Assembly: GCA_945643635.1 (NCBI GenBank)
Contig: CALZFC010000248.1
Span: forward strand, 721,501-785,500
Reading direction: 5' to 3'
Length of the DNA stretch: 64,000 bases
From: Allodiplogaster sudhausi
Taxonomy: Eukaryota; Nematoda; Chromadorea; Rhabditida; Diplogasteridae
Under the pieces are notes generated by a model. That model was not told the origin of the DNA, did not search any database, and was given only the letters and a program-made list of their open reading frames with translations. Numbering within the stretch: the stretch's first letter is position 1; each line of letters opens with the position of its first letter. The position numbers and the translations under genes were made by a program. Of the stretch, positions 20,291 through 32,921 are shown one piece after another.

Positions 20291-23200
20291 ATGTCGGATC
20301 TCCTATTAGGTACGCGACTACATGGTTTGGGTTTATCTTACGATCGTAATTGCCATGATTTGCAGACAAGGACACGTCGCTCGACACATCGGGATCACTG
20401 TCGAGTGCACTGCAGGAGAGCTGCTCCCTCGACACCACTCGCTCTGACGTGCAGGACGATGAGAAGAAGCAGCAGACACCTCCATCTGAAGGCAGAAGAA
20501 TCACTCGGAGTCCTTCGTTGACTGTCGCAGGTCAGGAAGACTGAGAAAAGAATCTACGCCTATAGAACGGCCTTTGGTGTTAATATCAAATGTGGAAGGG
20601 GAGGATTATGCTGAAGGCATCATCCGAATTGTCATGTCTTCTCCTTCTTATTAAAGAGGACCCGGGAAGTGGTTTCTGCCGTTTCATACAGAATGTTCCA
20701 TGCCCATTTCGAAGTCGGTGTTGCCCAGAGCTTTATCATCTGTTCGACTCCAAAACCCATCTGATAATAAGTTGATCTCTATAGATGATGTGATTCAGAT
20801 GCCAGCCATGACTCTGGACTGCACGAATCGAGTGGCGCTCCGCCAGATGCCCGTCCGGGCGGCTCCATTGCCATCACTGGCCCGCCGATCCGCCGACGAG
20901 ACAAGCCGGTCAGACTTCTCTCCATTCTCTGTTTCTCTCTCTCTCACTCTCGTTCTTTTCCCCGATCTCTCATTCTTCCTTCTCATTTACCAACTCTCCT
21001 CCTTTCCAGCACATGTTCGAGGAGCTCGCGCCCCGCTTTGGCTACTGTAAGCCGGGCAAGGCGATTACTGTTCAGGTCGGCTAGTTTATCCAGTTGGTTA
21101 AGCAAATAATGATAATTTCTTTAACTCGTTATCATAAAGGTGATAGGTGTCGGAAAATAAATAAGCCTTTAAATCATTCTTTAACAGGCCAACGTCTACC
21201 GCGTCCGGGCCCCTTCCAAGCTGACCGCCTATCACTACAACGTGGAATTTCAAAAGATGGTTAAGGGCACCTGGGAGCCTATGGTCAAGCGGTTAGTTGT
21301 CTACTTATTTTGGCTTATCAGTTTTCATTCATTCCGGAACAAAAGAATACAGTGTTGAGTACAAGATTCAATATCAAAGAATTTTTTTTTTGCATTCAGA
21401 GGAAGTCATCGGTATTGTGTATAGAGTCCCAATAAAATTATTTAATTGAGACGGAAAGCGAGAAGTTTATATTTAGTGAGGACTGTGGACCCAACTTCTG
21501 GAAGATTGTCCAACAGGACAACAAGAGTGTCTTCCCTTCCATCGATCGCATGGTCTACAATGATGTCAACACACTCTACACATCGTGCGTACAATTCTCA
21601 AATAATACACCGTAGTCTTTCACGTTATTCGAAATCAGATACGAAATTTATTTAATAGACGTATTTATCTTAAAGTGAAAAAAAATCACACATTTTCTCT
21701 TAGCTCCTACATTGGCATTGGAGCTTTTTAAATTAATTCCATTATTATTTCTTGTTTAACCCGTTAATAAAGGTGAATTTAAAAAGAAAGTTGTATGTTC
21801 TTGCAGCGAGCGACTTCGCCTGAATCTGGACCGCGCTGACTACCAGACCTTCGAGCTCAGACAGGAGAGCCCGACTCCGGCTGCGGGAAGAGGCGGCGGC
21901 AGAGGTGGCCGGGGAGGGCGAGGAGGAGGTCGAGGAGGGCCTGCTAGGGTCGGTGCATTTGCTACTTTATTATTTTCTTGGGCGAATAAATAAAGATAAT
22001 TCCTAGTACTTTATTATTTAAAAGTCTGGAAAAGAAGGTATTTTTAAAATGTTTTTAAATACTTTCAGGGTCCCGCACCGATAAGAATGCTCGTGAAGCC
22101 GGCGCCTCTCCACAGTGTCGCAGTCGGCTCAGACGAGGTCGCGGACCAGTCCTTCCTTCGCGAGTTCATTGACCTTCTCATCACTCAGCAGCATCGATGC
22201 CCGCTCAGGTCAATAAAAACTGGATAGAAAATAAGATTTCAGAAGTCCCTAACTGAGAATATTCATGGCTATTTTAGTCTTTGAAATGTTCCCTTTTCCA
22301 GTCCAAACCACGGCCGCTTCGTGACTCACGGCCGCCGTCTCTTCCGCATTCCACTTGGACCCAACGCTGACTTGGTTAGCTTTTTTATATGCTTTAGTCA
22401 GATTTTGATGAGACATACATGAAGGAATACATATCGGATGTACCATCCGGGCTCTAACCTCGATCTCTAAGAGACGTAGACTTGAAGACACTGTACGTAG
22501 ACACTGTATACTAGTTGTTTTCCTTGATGTATAATGGATTAGAAAATGAATTTCTTCTTCTAGTGGAAGTCGTCGATCGGCTGCGGCCAAGAGATCTGGC
22601 ACGGCCTGCACGGCGCGCTGAAGCCGGACTGCGAGGCGGGACTACTGTACAATGTTAACGGTAGTTGCTTAAAAACTACTGTATAGAAAGGACACTGACC
22701 AGTTTGGGGTTGTTTATGACTTAGTCATTTGTAGCCGCGAGTACGCCTTTCTACAAGCTTCGCCTTAATGTCGCTGAATTTTACGGCGAGATTATTCAAG
22801 GATACAACATGGGAACGACCCTGAGTAATGAGGTTTGGCTTGTAATCAGAATTCTCTAATATGCTTTATCTAAGAGGAGTACTGTAGAAGTAAGCATCTC
22901 GAAGTGAATAAAACGATGTTGTTATTCTTATAATTTAAAATATTTCAAGATGATCGCCAACCTTGCGATGCACCCACGCGACATCGAGAAATTAATGAAG
23001 GAGATTGTTGGTAAGTAGTTTGCTGCTGCAATCATTTATCAGTGAAATACAAAGTTCTCTTACGACGCGTTGGAAAGCTGTCAACCCATTTGTAGCATTC
23101 TATTCTTACCTTTCAAAATGCCTTTGTGCAAAACTGTATGAAATGACTCAATTTCAGGCAAGAAGATCATCATCGTCCATCCTATCAATGGCGAGAAGAA

Positions 23201-26200
23201 GAAGAAATGCACCGGAATCTCGTTTAAGCCAGCCGCCATTGAGACATTCAGTGTCAGTCCCTTTTGATCTACTCCTCAGTTGAGAGAGCGCACTGTTTGC
23301 TCAAGTAGATCGAGTGTTTGATCTGCTCAATCGAGTATTAGGCGCAAAGTTGGAATAATGTTTAGTTTCTGGAAGCTCGATAAAAAAGACGACTAAACAA
23401 AATAGCCATATTAATGAATGAAAAGAAAATAAATTTAACAAGTTAATACATTTTGCAGATGGACGGTCGAATGATTACGGTGCAGGAATTCTTCTTCAGA
23501 CAGTACAGCGTTTGTCTCCTTGCGCCGGGGTTGCCTTGCCTTACGGTTCGTGAAGCATCTATCTTTCTCTCCCATACTCTACCCTCTCCATTTCTATCTC
23601 TCCCTTTCTCTCTCTCCCCCTCACCACTCTCTCGCCGCTCATTTCATCCTTCTCTAACCTATGGTAAAATTGAACTGTCAATTTGACAGACCCGCCTGAT
23701 TTTGGACCTACTCAGGGCTATATACCACCAGGTTTTTGCCGCATGTTTTAATCGAAACTCGCTGTTCAGCCTACCATGAATTCGTGGAGGTCTGAACAGT
23801 ACTTCATCTTGTTCGGCGATGTACTCAACAATGGCTTTTATTCCCTGACCCTAACTCTTCTCTTTCCAGTTCGGAATCGGCCAGAATCGTGTGTCGATCC
23901 CGATGGAATTCTGCTACACGGACGTGGAGCCACGGAAGGTGAGGGGGAAGCTGGACGAACGGCAGCTGGCAGCCATCATCAAGGGGGGCCAGCGGGTGCC
24001 CGATTCCCAGAAGGCACTCATCAAACGGATGACTGATCCAGCCGGGGATCATCTTCCAGCCACTGATGAGGTTGGTAACAGCATATCGATTGATGACCCT
24101 GAATTGGAAAGAGGTATAAGAAGCAGTGGGTTGGGGACACATGTGTGCCCAAAAGCATGTTATACTATACTTATATACTTTATTTACGCACACCTTAGTG
24201 ATACGTGGAGGTAAAATTTAGCGAGTAAAAATAAATAAAATGAATGAAAATGAATATAAATTGTACAGATCATAAAACAACCGAAGGCTTATTGCTGGCA
24301 ATAGAATTGAATAGCTTCGCGGCACGGATAAAGAAGGAATGAGACCGAGCTTTCAATCGACATGTTGGGTAAGCTAATTTAAACGAGAGGCCACGAGTTC
24401 GGGAATTACGGAAATAAAAGTGATGGGGGTGACTAAGGGACAGTTTTCTATGACCAAATATGAGGCGACGAGCCAATGTGAAATCAAAATCTTCCCGGCG
24501 CGCTTTAAGAGAAGGGAGGGAGAGGATGCGGTTCCTTTCCTCACTAGGAGGGACGGATAATGCTGAATAGCCATAACATCGACGGAAAATAACGCGGGTA
24601 AAGTAATTCTGGACTTTTTCTAAAACGCGGATATCTTTTAATAAATGGGGAGAATAGACAGTAGTACAGTTTTCTAGTATGGAGCGTACGTAGATAGTGT
24701 AGGCAGATAAGAGTACACTCTTGTTACAAGTGCGGAGAGCCCGAAGAATAAGATATGCCTTTGCGAGGGCAGAATTGGCTATTTTATTACAATGAAGAGA
24801 AAACGATAAGCGGTCATCGATAATAATGCCAAGATCGCGAATGGAAACGATGGAAGAGAGAGGAGTGCCACTAAGCGTATAAGCAATTCGCGGATTAGTT
24901 CTACCGATATGCAAGACAAAGCACTTATCAGGAGCAAGGGGAAGCTGCCATGTGTCAGCCCAAAGAGAGACCACGTCAATGGCGGACTGGAGATCGGGAT
25001 TGTTGTGAGACGGAGGAAAAGACGGAAATATTTTAAGATCATCCGCAAAGCAGCGAGAAGTTGCACCCTGAGCAGAGACTAGAGGAGGGAGGTCGGCAGT
25101 GTAAATGATGAAGAGGAGGGGGCCAATAACGGTGCCTTGAGGGATACCACTTATGACAGGACGGGGGCTTGAAAGAGTTCTACCTACACGAACAGCAAAA
25201 GATCGGTTATCAAGAAAATTAGCTATCCAAATAACTATAACGGGTAGCATTTTGGTTGGTTAAACCGACAATGCCTTCTCAACACTGAAAAGAGCAGATG
25301 AGAAGAAGTGAGTTTTCAGTGGCAAAGCTCCTTCGAAGTCTCCATTGATCGAGATTTCCTCGAGACTGAAGCTAAAGTTATGCCGATGCCGCACTTTGTT
25401 TTTGTTAGTTTTTTCTGAGCAATATTTAAAAAAAATCATATTTTAGCCCTATTAGATTCTATATTAGTGACTCATTTGATACTTCTTGTACTACTAGAAT
25501 ATGAGATTAAGAAGTGGAATGGATCGTTCTGTTGTGCCTCTTCAGAGAGACCGCGTTACTGGAGCAGAGCAATGCACTGATCCCCTCCCTCTCACGGAGA
25601 AGGCCGAGTCCATGTCCATCACAGTACCCGATGCACGGGTATGTATATTGAGCTTTTTTTCCTTCAAAGTAGTCTTGTGTAAATGAAGATTAGCGTAGTA
25701 AGGAAATCTAAAATTGAATCTGGTCCCAAGTCATTTCCTGCATATATTCGTTTACCTGCTGTTTTCGCAGAACCGTCGTCTTCCGCGCCCACTGCTTCGC
25801 AAAACACCGGCCATTCTGCCCTACTTCTACTTTATTTCTCATGTCGAGTGGGTTTCTTTTTCGGTGTATTTACTTGGCAAATTAAACTGTGCTGTAAAAA
25901 GTGAACTTGCTTCTTTATGCTTTTGATTCTTTGCAAGTTATTGCCAAGTATTATAACACATGATGAACAAGATTAACCAAAATAATCTCAGAGGGGAAAT
26001 AAATGAAATAATTCTTTGCAGTCAAGACCACGACTGGCAGCGTTGCGTCAACTTCGTGAAGACACTCAACGAGTTCGGGGTTGAAGCCGCCGATCCAGCG
26101 TGCTATCATTCTCCCGACTTTCCCAATGTCAATGTGGACCATATCATGACGACTATCAAAGAGCAGCAGGACAAGGTTGGGAAGGGAGTGAGTTGGTATG

Positions 26201-26651
26201 GAACGAGAGAAAGAGAGGGGAGAGAGTGGGTAGGGATCGAGAGAAAGAGAGAGGGAGAATGGAGGTAAAGATAACGGAAATTGTGTTTAAGGCGAAGGAG
26301 TTGGAGAAGCTTGAAGAGAAGCGTGTGATTGTGATGATCTTCTTTGTGATGAAGCAGAAGAACAAGCCGCTCTACGGTACGGTCTTATTATTATATTTGG
26401 CTGTTTGTTTACAGCAGGGACTATTTTAAATTGATTAAATATCTTTTTGCACCAAAATTTTGAAATGTCAATACTTTAATTACGCCGAAGAAGTTTTTTT
26501 TGTATTAAAAAAAGCTTAGATGTTCAGGCTTCCTGAAGAGCTTGTGCGACGTTGAAGTTGGTGTCGCATCACAGTGTATCAAGAGGTTAGCTCCTATTCT
26601 CTATTCCTTCTCTCTGTCTCTCTTGTTCTATCTCCCCCCTCTCCCCCAACC

Positions 26652-26692
<41 letters not shown>

Positions 26693-28302
26693 ATTCTTGT
26701 CTCTTATTTCCTCTGTACCTTTCTCTTTATCTCCACTTTGACATTCTGCTTTCTCTGCAGTATTTCATATTTCCGGAGCATGAAATCCATGACAACTAAA
26801 AGTTTGGTCTTGAGCCCTGTTAATTCCTCATTTTTGTTCTCAGAAGCACCTTCTCCGGCATCACGGAGAGTCCTCAGTTGACATTCACGAATGCGACGAC
26901 GAACAACCTCGTGCTGAAGGTCATTGGCAAGATGGGAGGACTGCTCTTCAAGCTTGACCGCAACTTCCATAAGAAGTAAGGGAATCTCTCTCTCCCTCTC
27001 TCTCTCCCTCTCTCTCTCTCTCTCCCTCTCTCCCTCTCTCTCTCTTTCTCTCCCTCTCTCTTTTTCTCCCTCTCTCTTTCTCTCTTTCTCTCACTTCCCA
27101 TCTCTCGCTCTCTCTCACTTTATATCTAAACTCTCGTTCTATCTCTCATTCCAGCTGGGCGAAGGCGACAGACCCGGAAGATCCAACCCTCTTCCTCGCA
27201 ATCGATGTCTCTCATCCTGGAGCCGAGGAGCGTGCCAAAGCGGTTTGTATTTGGGGACGGTTAATTAGTGCACTAGCACAATAATAATACATTTTTTTCC
27301 CTTTCATTAACGTTCCCTTCTTTCATGGTTCGTTTCATTTCCACAGCCAAAAAGAACTTCTGAATATTATTCATAGTGACATTGTTCACCATGTCGTTCC
27401 TGTCACACACAGTATTTCGCCGTTTGGTTTATTTGGAAAAAAGGAGAAATAAGAAAGATGAAAGAAGAGCGTCTGCTTATTTGAGGCGCAGAAGGCAGAG
27501 CAACGCGGCGCGGGCGGCAACGGACGCGGAAGAGGTGGCAGAGGCGGTGGATTCTCTGACAGGTTGGACATATTCAGGTGTTATATGGAAAAGGGATCCC
27601 AATACCCAAAACAATAATTGTTTTGAGAATGTTGAGGAACCGATTGTCAATTTGTTTTGTCTATTATTTATTTCTCTTTCATATATTTAAGGTAAAATGT
27701 AATTTCAGAGTTTGAGAAAATTGAAAGTTGTACTTCCAGGAACCGCCGGCCGGGCACGAGTCAGAGCTCGTCCAGCAGCGGCAGCGGAGGAGATCCATTC
27801 GAGGGATTCAGCCACTCGGACGCACCACGATCTGTGCTCGCTGTCGTCGGCAACATTGACACTGATGCCATGCGGTCAGAGAAAGAGAGAGTGGAGAGAG
27901 GAAGAGAGTTTAGAGGCAGAGAGAGAGAGAGAGTGCCAGAGAGAGAGAGAAAGAGTGATAAGAGAAATGAGAGAAAGAATTAGAAGAGACAAGAGATTGA
28001 GACAGCTTGGTATGAGAGAAAGACTTTTTACGTTAAAAAACGTTTATATTTCGTCTCCCTCTAGGAAAAGTGAAATGATGAATAATGAGAATTCAGCTTT
28101 GGTTCCTCGATCCGCGTGCAGCGGACTTCTCAAGAGATGGGCACTTGGATGGTCGAGCCGATCCAAGAGAGAATCGTCGCCTTCCACAAGGTTTCTTTCT
28201 TTTTCTTCTCATTCCGCATCATCAAGTGCTATTTGACAACAAAAGTCCTTCCTTCTCATATTTTCTCTCTCAACCACGCAGCCATTAAATAAATCCATCT
28301 CT

Positions 28303-28349
<47 letters not shown>

Positions 28350-28386
28350 ACTCTCTTTCTCACTCTCTTTCTCACTCTCTCTCTCA

Positions 28387-28417
<31 letters not shown>

Positions 28418-28427
28418 ACTCTCTTTC

Positions 28428-28463
<36 letters not shown>

Positions 28464-29650
28464 ACTCTCTTTCTCACTCTCTCTCTCTCTCTCTCTCTCT
28501 CTTTCCTTCCAGGCCACTGGTCTCTGGCCGAAGAACATCGTTGTCTATCGTGATGGCATCTCCAACACGGACTTCCAGTCGATTCTCCAGAACGAGCGGA
28601 TCTCAATCGAGCAAGCTTGCCAGAATGTTAGGCCTTGAAATAGTTTGGGTGCTCCGAACTTGAAGAATTTATTTATCATTGACGGAATGATTTTTATTTT
28701 CAAAGAATTATAACTTTTCAATATATCCCATTGCAGAGATCATTTGATTTCATAAATGCTGGCCTAGAAGATTAGTGTTTAGATTGGCGATCTCAAGCCG
28801 ACTCTGACTTACATTGTCGCCCAGAAACGTCATCACATGCGCTTCTTCCCCATCGACAACGCTAACAGGACAGGAACAGCGTACGTGTTTGTTCTGGTTT
28901 TTTTCTTTCGTGATTTACAAGTATTATTAACGATGGTTCTTCATATAAGCCTTCAAATCACATCAATTACGGTTGAATTTCCTTCTATTCAGCGGAAACC
29001 CGCCGTCCGGTCTGCTGGTGGAGAAGACGGTGACTTCTCGTAGCCTCTTCGACTTCTTCATCCAGTCCCACTTTGGTAGCCTCGGCACGGCTCGCCCCAC
29101 TCACTACACCATTCTCTTGAATGGATGGTGCCCCTCTCCTTCCTTCTGGCAGGTACACGGGATTGTTATTCCTGTATCATTAATTGTAAGTGAGACTGAC
29201 AAGAATGTATTGCAATTGTATTTATGTCCTGATCCACTGAAAAAGCTCCCCTTGTTGAGACCGTGATCTACGCGCATTCCTTCGCGAACATCCGCACGGA
29301 CAAGCCGATCTCCCTGCCCGCCCCCCTCCACTACGCTCATCTCGCGGCCAAGAAGGGCAAGGAACACTTCGACCACTTCATGGAGTCAGTTGCTTCAAGT
29401 CTTTATATAAGCGGGCGCGATTTTTATCTATAAAACTATTTTATTAGGCTCTTTCTAAGCATATTCATGTGTGATCGTTGTGCTATCTTTTCCCCCCAGC
29501 TGATTCCCATGAATCTATTTGAATACTCTGTGCAGGAATCCACCTGAGGACTACATCAGAGCTGCTCCGATTAGGCGAGAAGACATGGAGAGAGCAGCCG
29601 TCTCCACCCACCAGAGCATTGTGGACTACGAGGGCATGCCATTCCTGTGA
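20291..29650 (+). CDS. Argonaute protein 1, slicer-type, with two RGG-rich inserts
   Basis: I assembled 31 exons that keep phase throughout and give 1098 aa: 20291-20309, 20366-20530, 20799-20908, 21010-21075, 21188-21291, 21477-21584, 21807-21948, 22069-22208, 22302-22374, 22564-22660, 22735-22832, 22950-23010, 23158-23252, 23459-23545, 23870-24070, 25320-25403, 25498-25638, 25771-25847, 26022-26175, 26292-26376, 26528-26585, 26844-26975, 27155-27242, 27492-27562, 27740-27874, 28097-28190, 28513-28626, 28783-28880, 28993-29152, 29260-29384, 29536-29650. N region, L1, PAZ (about 342-455), MID and PIWI follow in order. The slicer tetrad is D783 (AIDVSHP), E877 (VQRTSQE), D909 (VYRDGIS) and H1046 (HYAHLA), so it should bind small RNA and cut targets. 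A Gly-Arg box lies at 218-235 and a second RGG plus Ser/Gly insert at about 796-840 inside PIWI. Which Argonaute subfamily it belongs to is not clear. Confidence 0.93.
24163..25256 (-). mobile_element. 5'-truncated young LINE copy, antisense in Argonaute 1 intron 15
   Basis: The minus strand encodes the last 326 residues of the same ORF2 as at 8-12 kb, from IVIWIANFLDNRSF to the end. Only a few amino-acid differences were seen (for example R to P after LKIF, V to A in LVSVQG, and S to C near the C terminus). The 3' UTR is the same and ends AAGTATATAAGTATA at 24163. The 5' end is cut at 25256, inside the reverse transcriptase. It lies wholly inside the intron 24071-25319 and in the opposite direction to the gene. 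Confidence 0.92.
28303..28505 (+). repeat. (TC)n tract ending at an Argonaute 1 splice acceptor
   Basis: About 200 bp of TC repeats with regular CACTCTCTTTCT variants run up to TTCCTTCCAG, the acceptor of exon 28513-28626. It serves as a very long polypyrimidine tract. Confidence 0.9.
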
Positions 29651-31091
29651 GGGGCTGCTTAGCACCCAATCACGAAGACTTCAGCTAGGTAGGCAGTTGT
29701 ACCCTCCACCCGAGAGAGACACACCTTATGCCGTTTTCCATCTCTCTCTTTCTCTCTCTCCCTCCTCACACTATTTCCCATGATCTTTGCACTATATTGC
29801 CTTCTTCTAGCAATTCATTCCCTTTCGCAACACTTGCCTTAACAACAGATCTGCTTTGTTTTTCTTAACACCTGAAAAAGTTGTCATGCTACACATTTTT
29901 TCAATTGTTTTATACCATGTACCATACGATCAGTCATTTCAGATTATTTTAACACATCTTTTTTATGCCGTATAACGGCGATCTCTCATTAGGCAATCGC
30001 TAAGAATGTTGTTTAAACCTCCTTAAATTGTCTCATAATAGATTGTTTTATAATAACATGTGCATATCTTTGTGCCTTTTCAAGATTACATCTTTTTATC
30101 GCTCACCCAGGTATTTAACTATCTTCGCTCTGTCGATATTCATACTGATATTTCGTTGCATTTCATATGTTGCATTACTGTTTTATTCGCAAGTTTGGAT
30201 ATTAACTACTTTGCTATAATTTAATATTTTGAATACACAATAAGGCAATATTTCGATCTCTAATATTTAGTTAATAATTAAGAATGTAACTTTAAAAGCT
30301 GCCGAGTTTGTTCGATTTTGTGTGCTCATCAATAATAAAGAGATATTACCATGAGATATTGCGCCACAATTCAGCAGATTTGATAGAACGCAGAAATAAG
30401 GGAGGGGGATTATGTGTTATTCTAATTTTTCGTCTGTTTAGAGCCAGAATGAGAGACGGAAAAAAATTCGTGCAAAGGAAGGCATCGTTGTTCTCATGCC
30501 TTGTAAGTGAAAGGAGTAGAAGGGAGCGAGAGAGAGAGGGAAGATATATTTGTTTGACGTAACAGGGAAGGGTCCGAACGATGGTGAGGAAGTCCGTATT
30601 ACGAGAGAGAGAATGCGTAGAGTAGAGAGACAGAATGCGAGAGTGAAGGTGATATCTGCCTCTGTTTCTCTCATCTCTATCGCTGCCTCCTTCACGTGCA
30701 CACTCCGTCACTCTCGCTGCCCGATACTCTCCTTCGTGTTCGTACTCTCTCACTCTCTGACCTCCTCGCCTCTCCGAGCCCGCCTACGAAGCCATGGCTA
30801 GCAAACGATCGAGCGTCTCCCTCTCTTCCACCGCTCTTTCCGGCCCACCAAAGTGCCACGTTCCTTATTATATCAACTATACAATGTTATTCTTTCTTTT
30901 TCATTTCACATTTATCATTTTTATTCTGTTAGCTAATGGTAAGAAATTCAAGAAAACCTGCAATCTCTTGCCATTCATCCGAGGGGCTGGCATTTCATAT
31001 GTACAATTGTATTTTAATTAAATGTTTGACAATCAAAACATATTTGACCATTCTCTCCAAAGCTATTTTTATTTGAAGGGAGAGAAAGAGT

Positions 31092-31131
<40 letters not shown>

Positions 31132-31680
31132 CTCCAGAACGTCATGGCCTCATGGTTATTCCCTCGGCGCACGACTGCAAATAAACGACGAGCGTTTCTC
31201 GAGTTACCCTAGGTGATCCCAAAAAAGCGAAGCTAAACGCTAGTCAAGAACGATTCTTCTAGCTTCCTGCCACTGTTGCACGTTGCATAAAAGTGAGCGT
31301 ACGTGTTCATAATACAAATATTGCAGCAATCAAACGCTATCGTCCAACTTATGACACGTGTCCTTCGCTTCGTGAAACCCTATGTTCGAGAAAAAAAAGC
31401 CTATGTTCGAATTTTATATGTACGTTGAATTTCATATTTTTTTCCCATGAAATAAATTTTTCTTACAATAATCATTAAATTTTTATCAGTTCATATAATT
31501 CATTTCTAAGAGTAAAGCGTGGCTCTTACAAGTGGATTCTATCTTCATCAGACAGACGAAAAATGCAATCAATCCTTGTGAGCAGTCCGTGTCTTCTCTG
31601 TCCAATTGCCAGGCCAGTGACAATCGATAGCTGTGCTGTACGACAGCTAGAAGTAAGAGTGAATGATTATTCCACATCTA

Positions 31681-31715
<35 letters not shown>

Positions 31716-32327
31716 ACCACTCTCTCTCTCACTCTCTCCTCACTATCTCTCTCTCTCTCACTCTTCCGCTCTCTTTATGTATTTCCCTGACTCGCTATAT
31801 TTCGCTCTGTTTCCAATTCGTATCTTCCAACTGAAACTGAAATTCAACTCTTCCAAATGTTTGCCCCTTGCAGGCGAAGCAGCTAAAAAAGGCAAGCATT
31901 CTATTGTTTAATTTCTTCTTCTTCGATTACATTCATCATCTCTAGGCCTAGGAATGTACAAGACGTTTCCGGTTCATTTGTCACGCAGTAAGAACAAGCG
32001 GAACATAATACCAATTTCTCGCTTTTTTAATTTCTCGCATCCTGTTGTGTTAAAGATGATACATTTACATAAATAAATTATGATGATTAGATTATATTTG
32101 TAATGTCGGTGCAGTAAAAACAAACACGATATAATTTTCAGCTCCCTCCTATTCTTGACAATTAATTTTGACCGTGGATGAACATACATATTATAAAATA
32201 TCGTGAGATATTATTGTAAATAAGAAGATGCTTAAATTAATATTGATAAGATTGTAGAGCCTTTCTTCCAGCACGACCTCCTCTCTTCTCACCACACACA
32301 AGCTGACAGTGCGTCCCAGACGGTAGA
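29651..32327. other. Intergenic between the two Argonautes
   Basis: AT-rich DNA follows the first stop. (GA)n or (TC)n runs lie at 31089-31130 and 31684-31775. An ATG frame at 30794 (MASKRSSVSLSSTALSGPP) and a short exon-like stretch at 31875-31893 could be 5' exons, but neither joins in phase to Argonaute 2. This space probably holds the Argonaute 2 promoter. Confidence 0.4.
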
Positions 32328-32877
32328 ATGAGTCAAGGTTACATGCAATTCTTTTAGTTCTTTTCTGTATAAATATAAGTATATGTACATATATGAATAT
32401 GTATTATAAATATCAACAATCATATTGCATCCCATACCGGAGGAGAATCTCTTCTCCTTTCTGCGCAGAACGGGAAGAGGCAGTGGTCACGGCCCTCTCG
32501 GATGCACTCGACCAAGCATGCGCTATCTCCTCCACCGATGAAGGCATCTCTTCGGCCAAGGAAGAGACCACCACCGCCACCACATCAACAGGAACAGGCA
32601 ATAGTCAGGGAATTTTTTTATTTTAAAAGTATTTTAAATGCAAATAATAGTTTCCATTTTACTCCCTTGCCCCTCTCTCCCTCCCTCTCTCCCTCTCACT
32701 ACTTCATTTCTCTCTTCTCTCTTTCTCTCTCTCGATCCCTCTCCTTTTCCCCAACTCTCTCCTTTCCTTCAGTATCACGCGGAGTGTCGCCCGCCGTATC
32801 GGTTAAAAACAGCACGTCCGCCTCGACGGGATCGGTTGTCGGGCCACCAATGCGCAAGAGGGATCGACCGGTGAGAA

Positions 32878-32921
<44 letters not shown>

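Noticed and set aside
30794..30852. ATG exon MASKRSS... as the start of Argonaute 2
   Set aside because: Its donor leaves phase 2, which does not fit the exon at 32469 or the small exon at 31875 without a stop; the 32328 exon fits.
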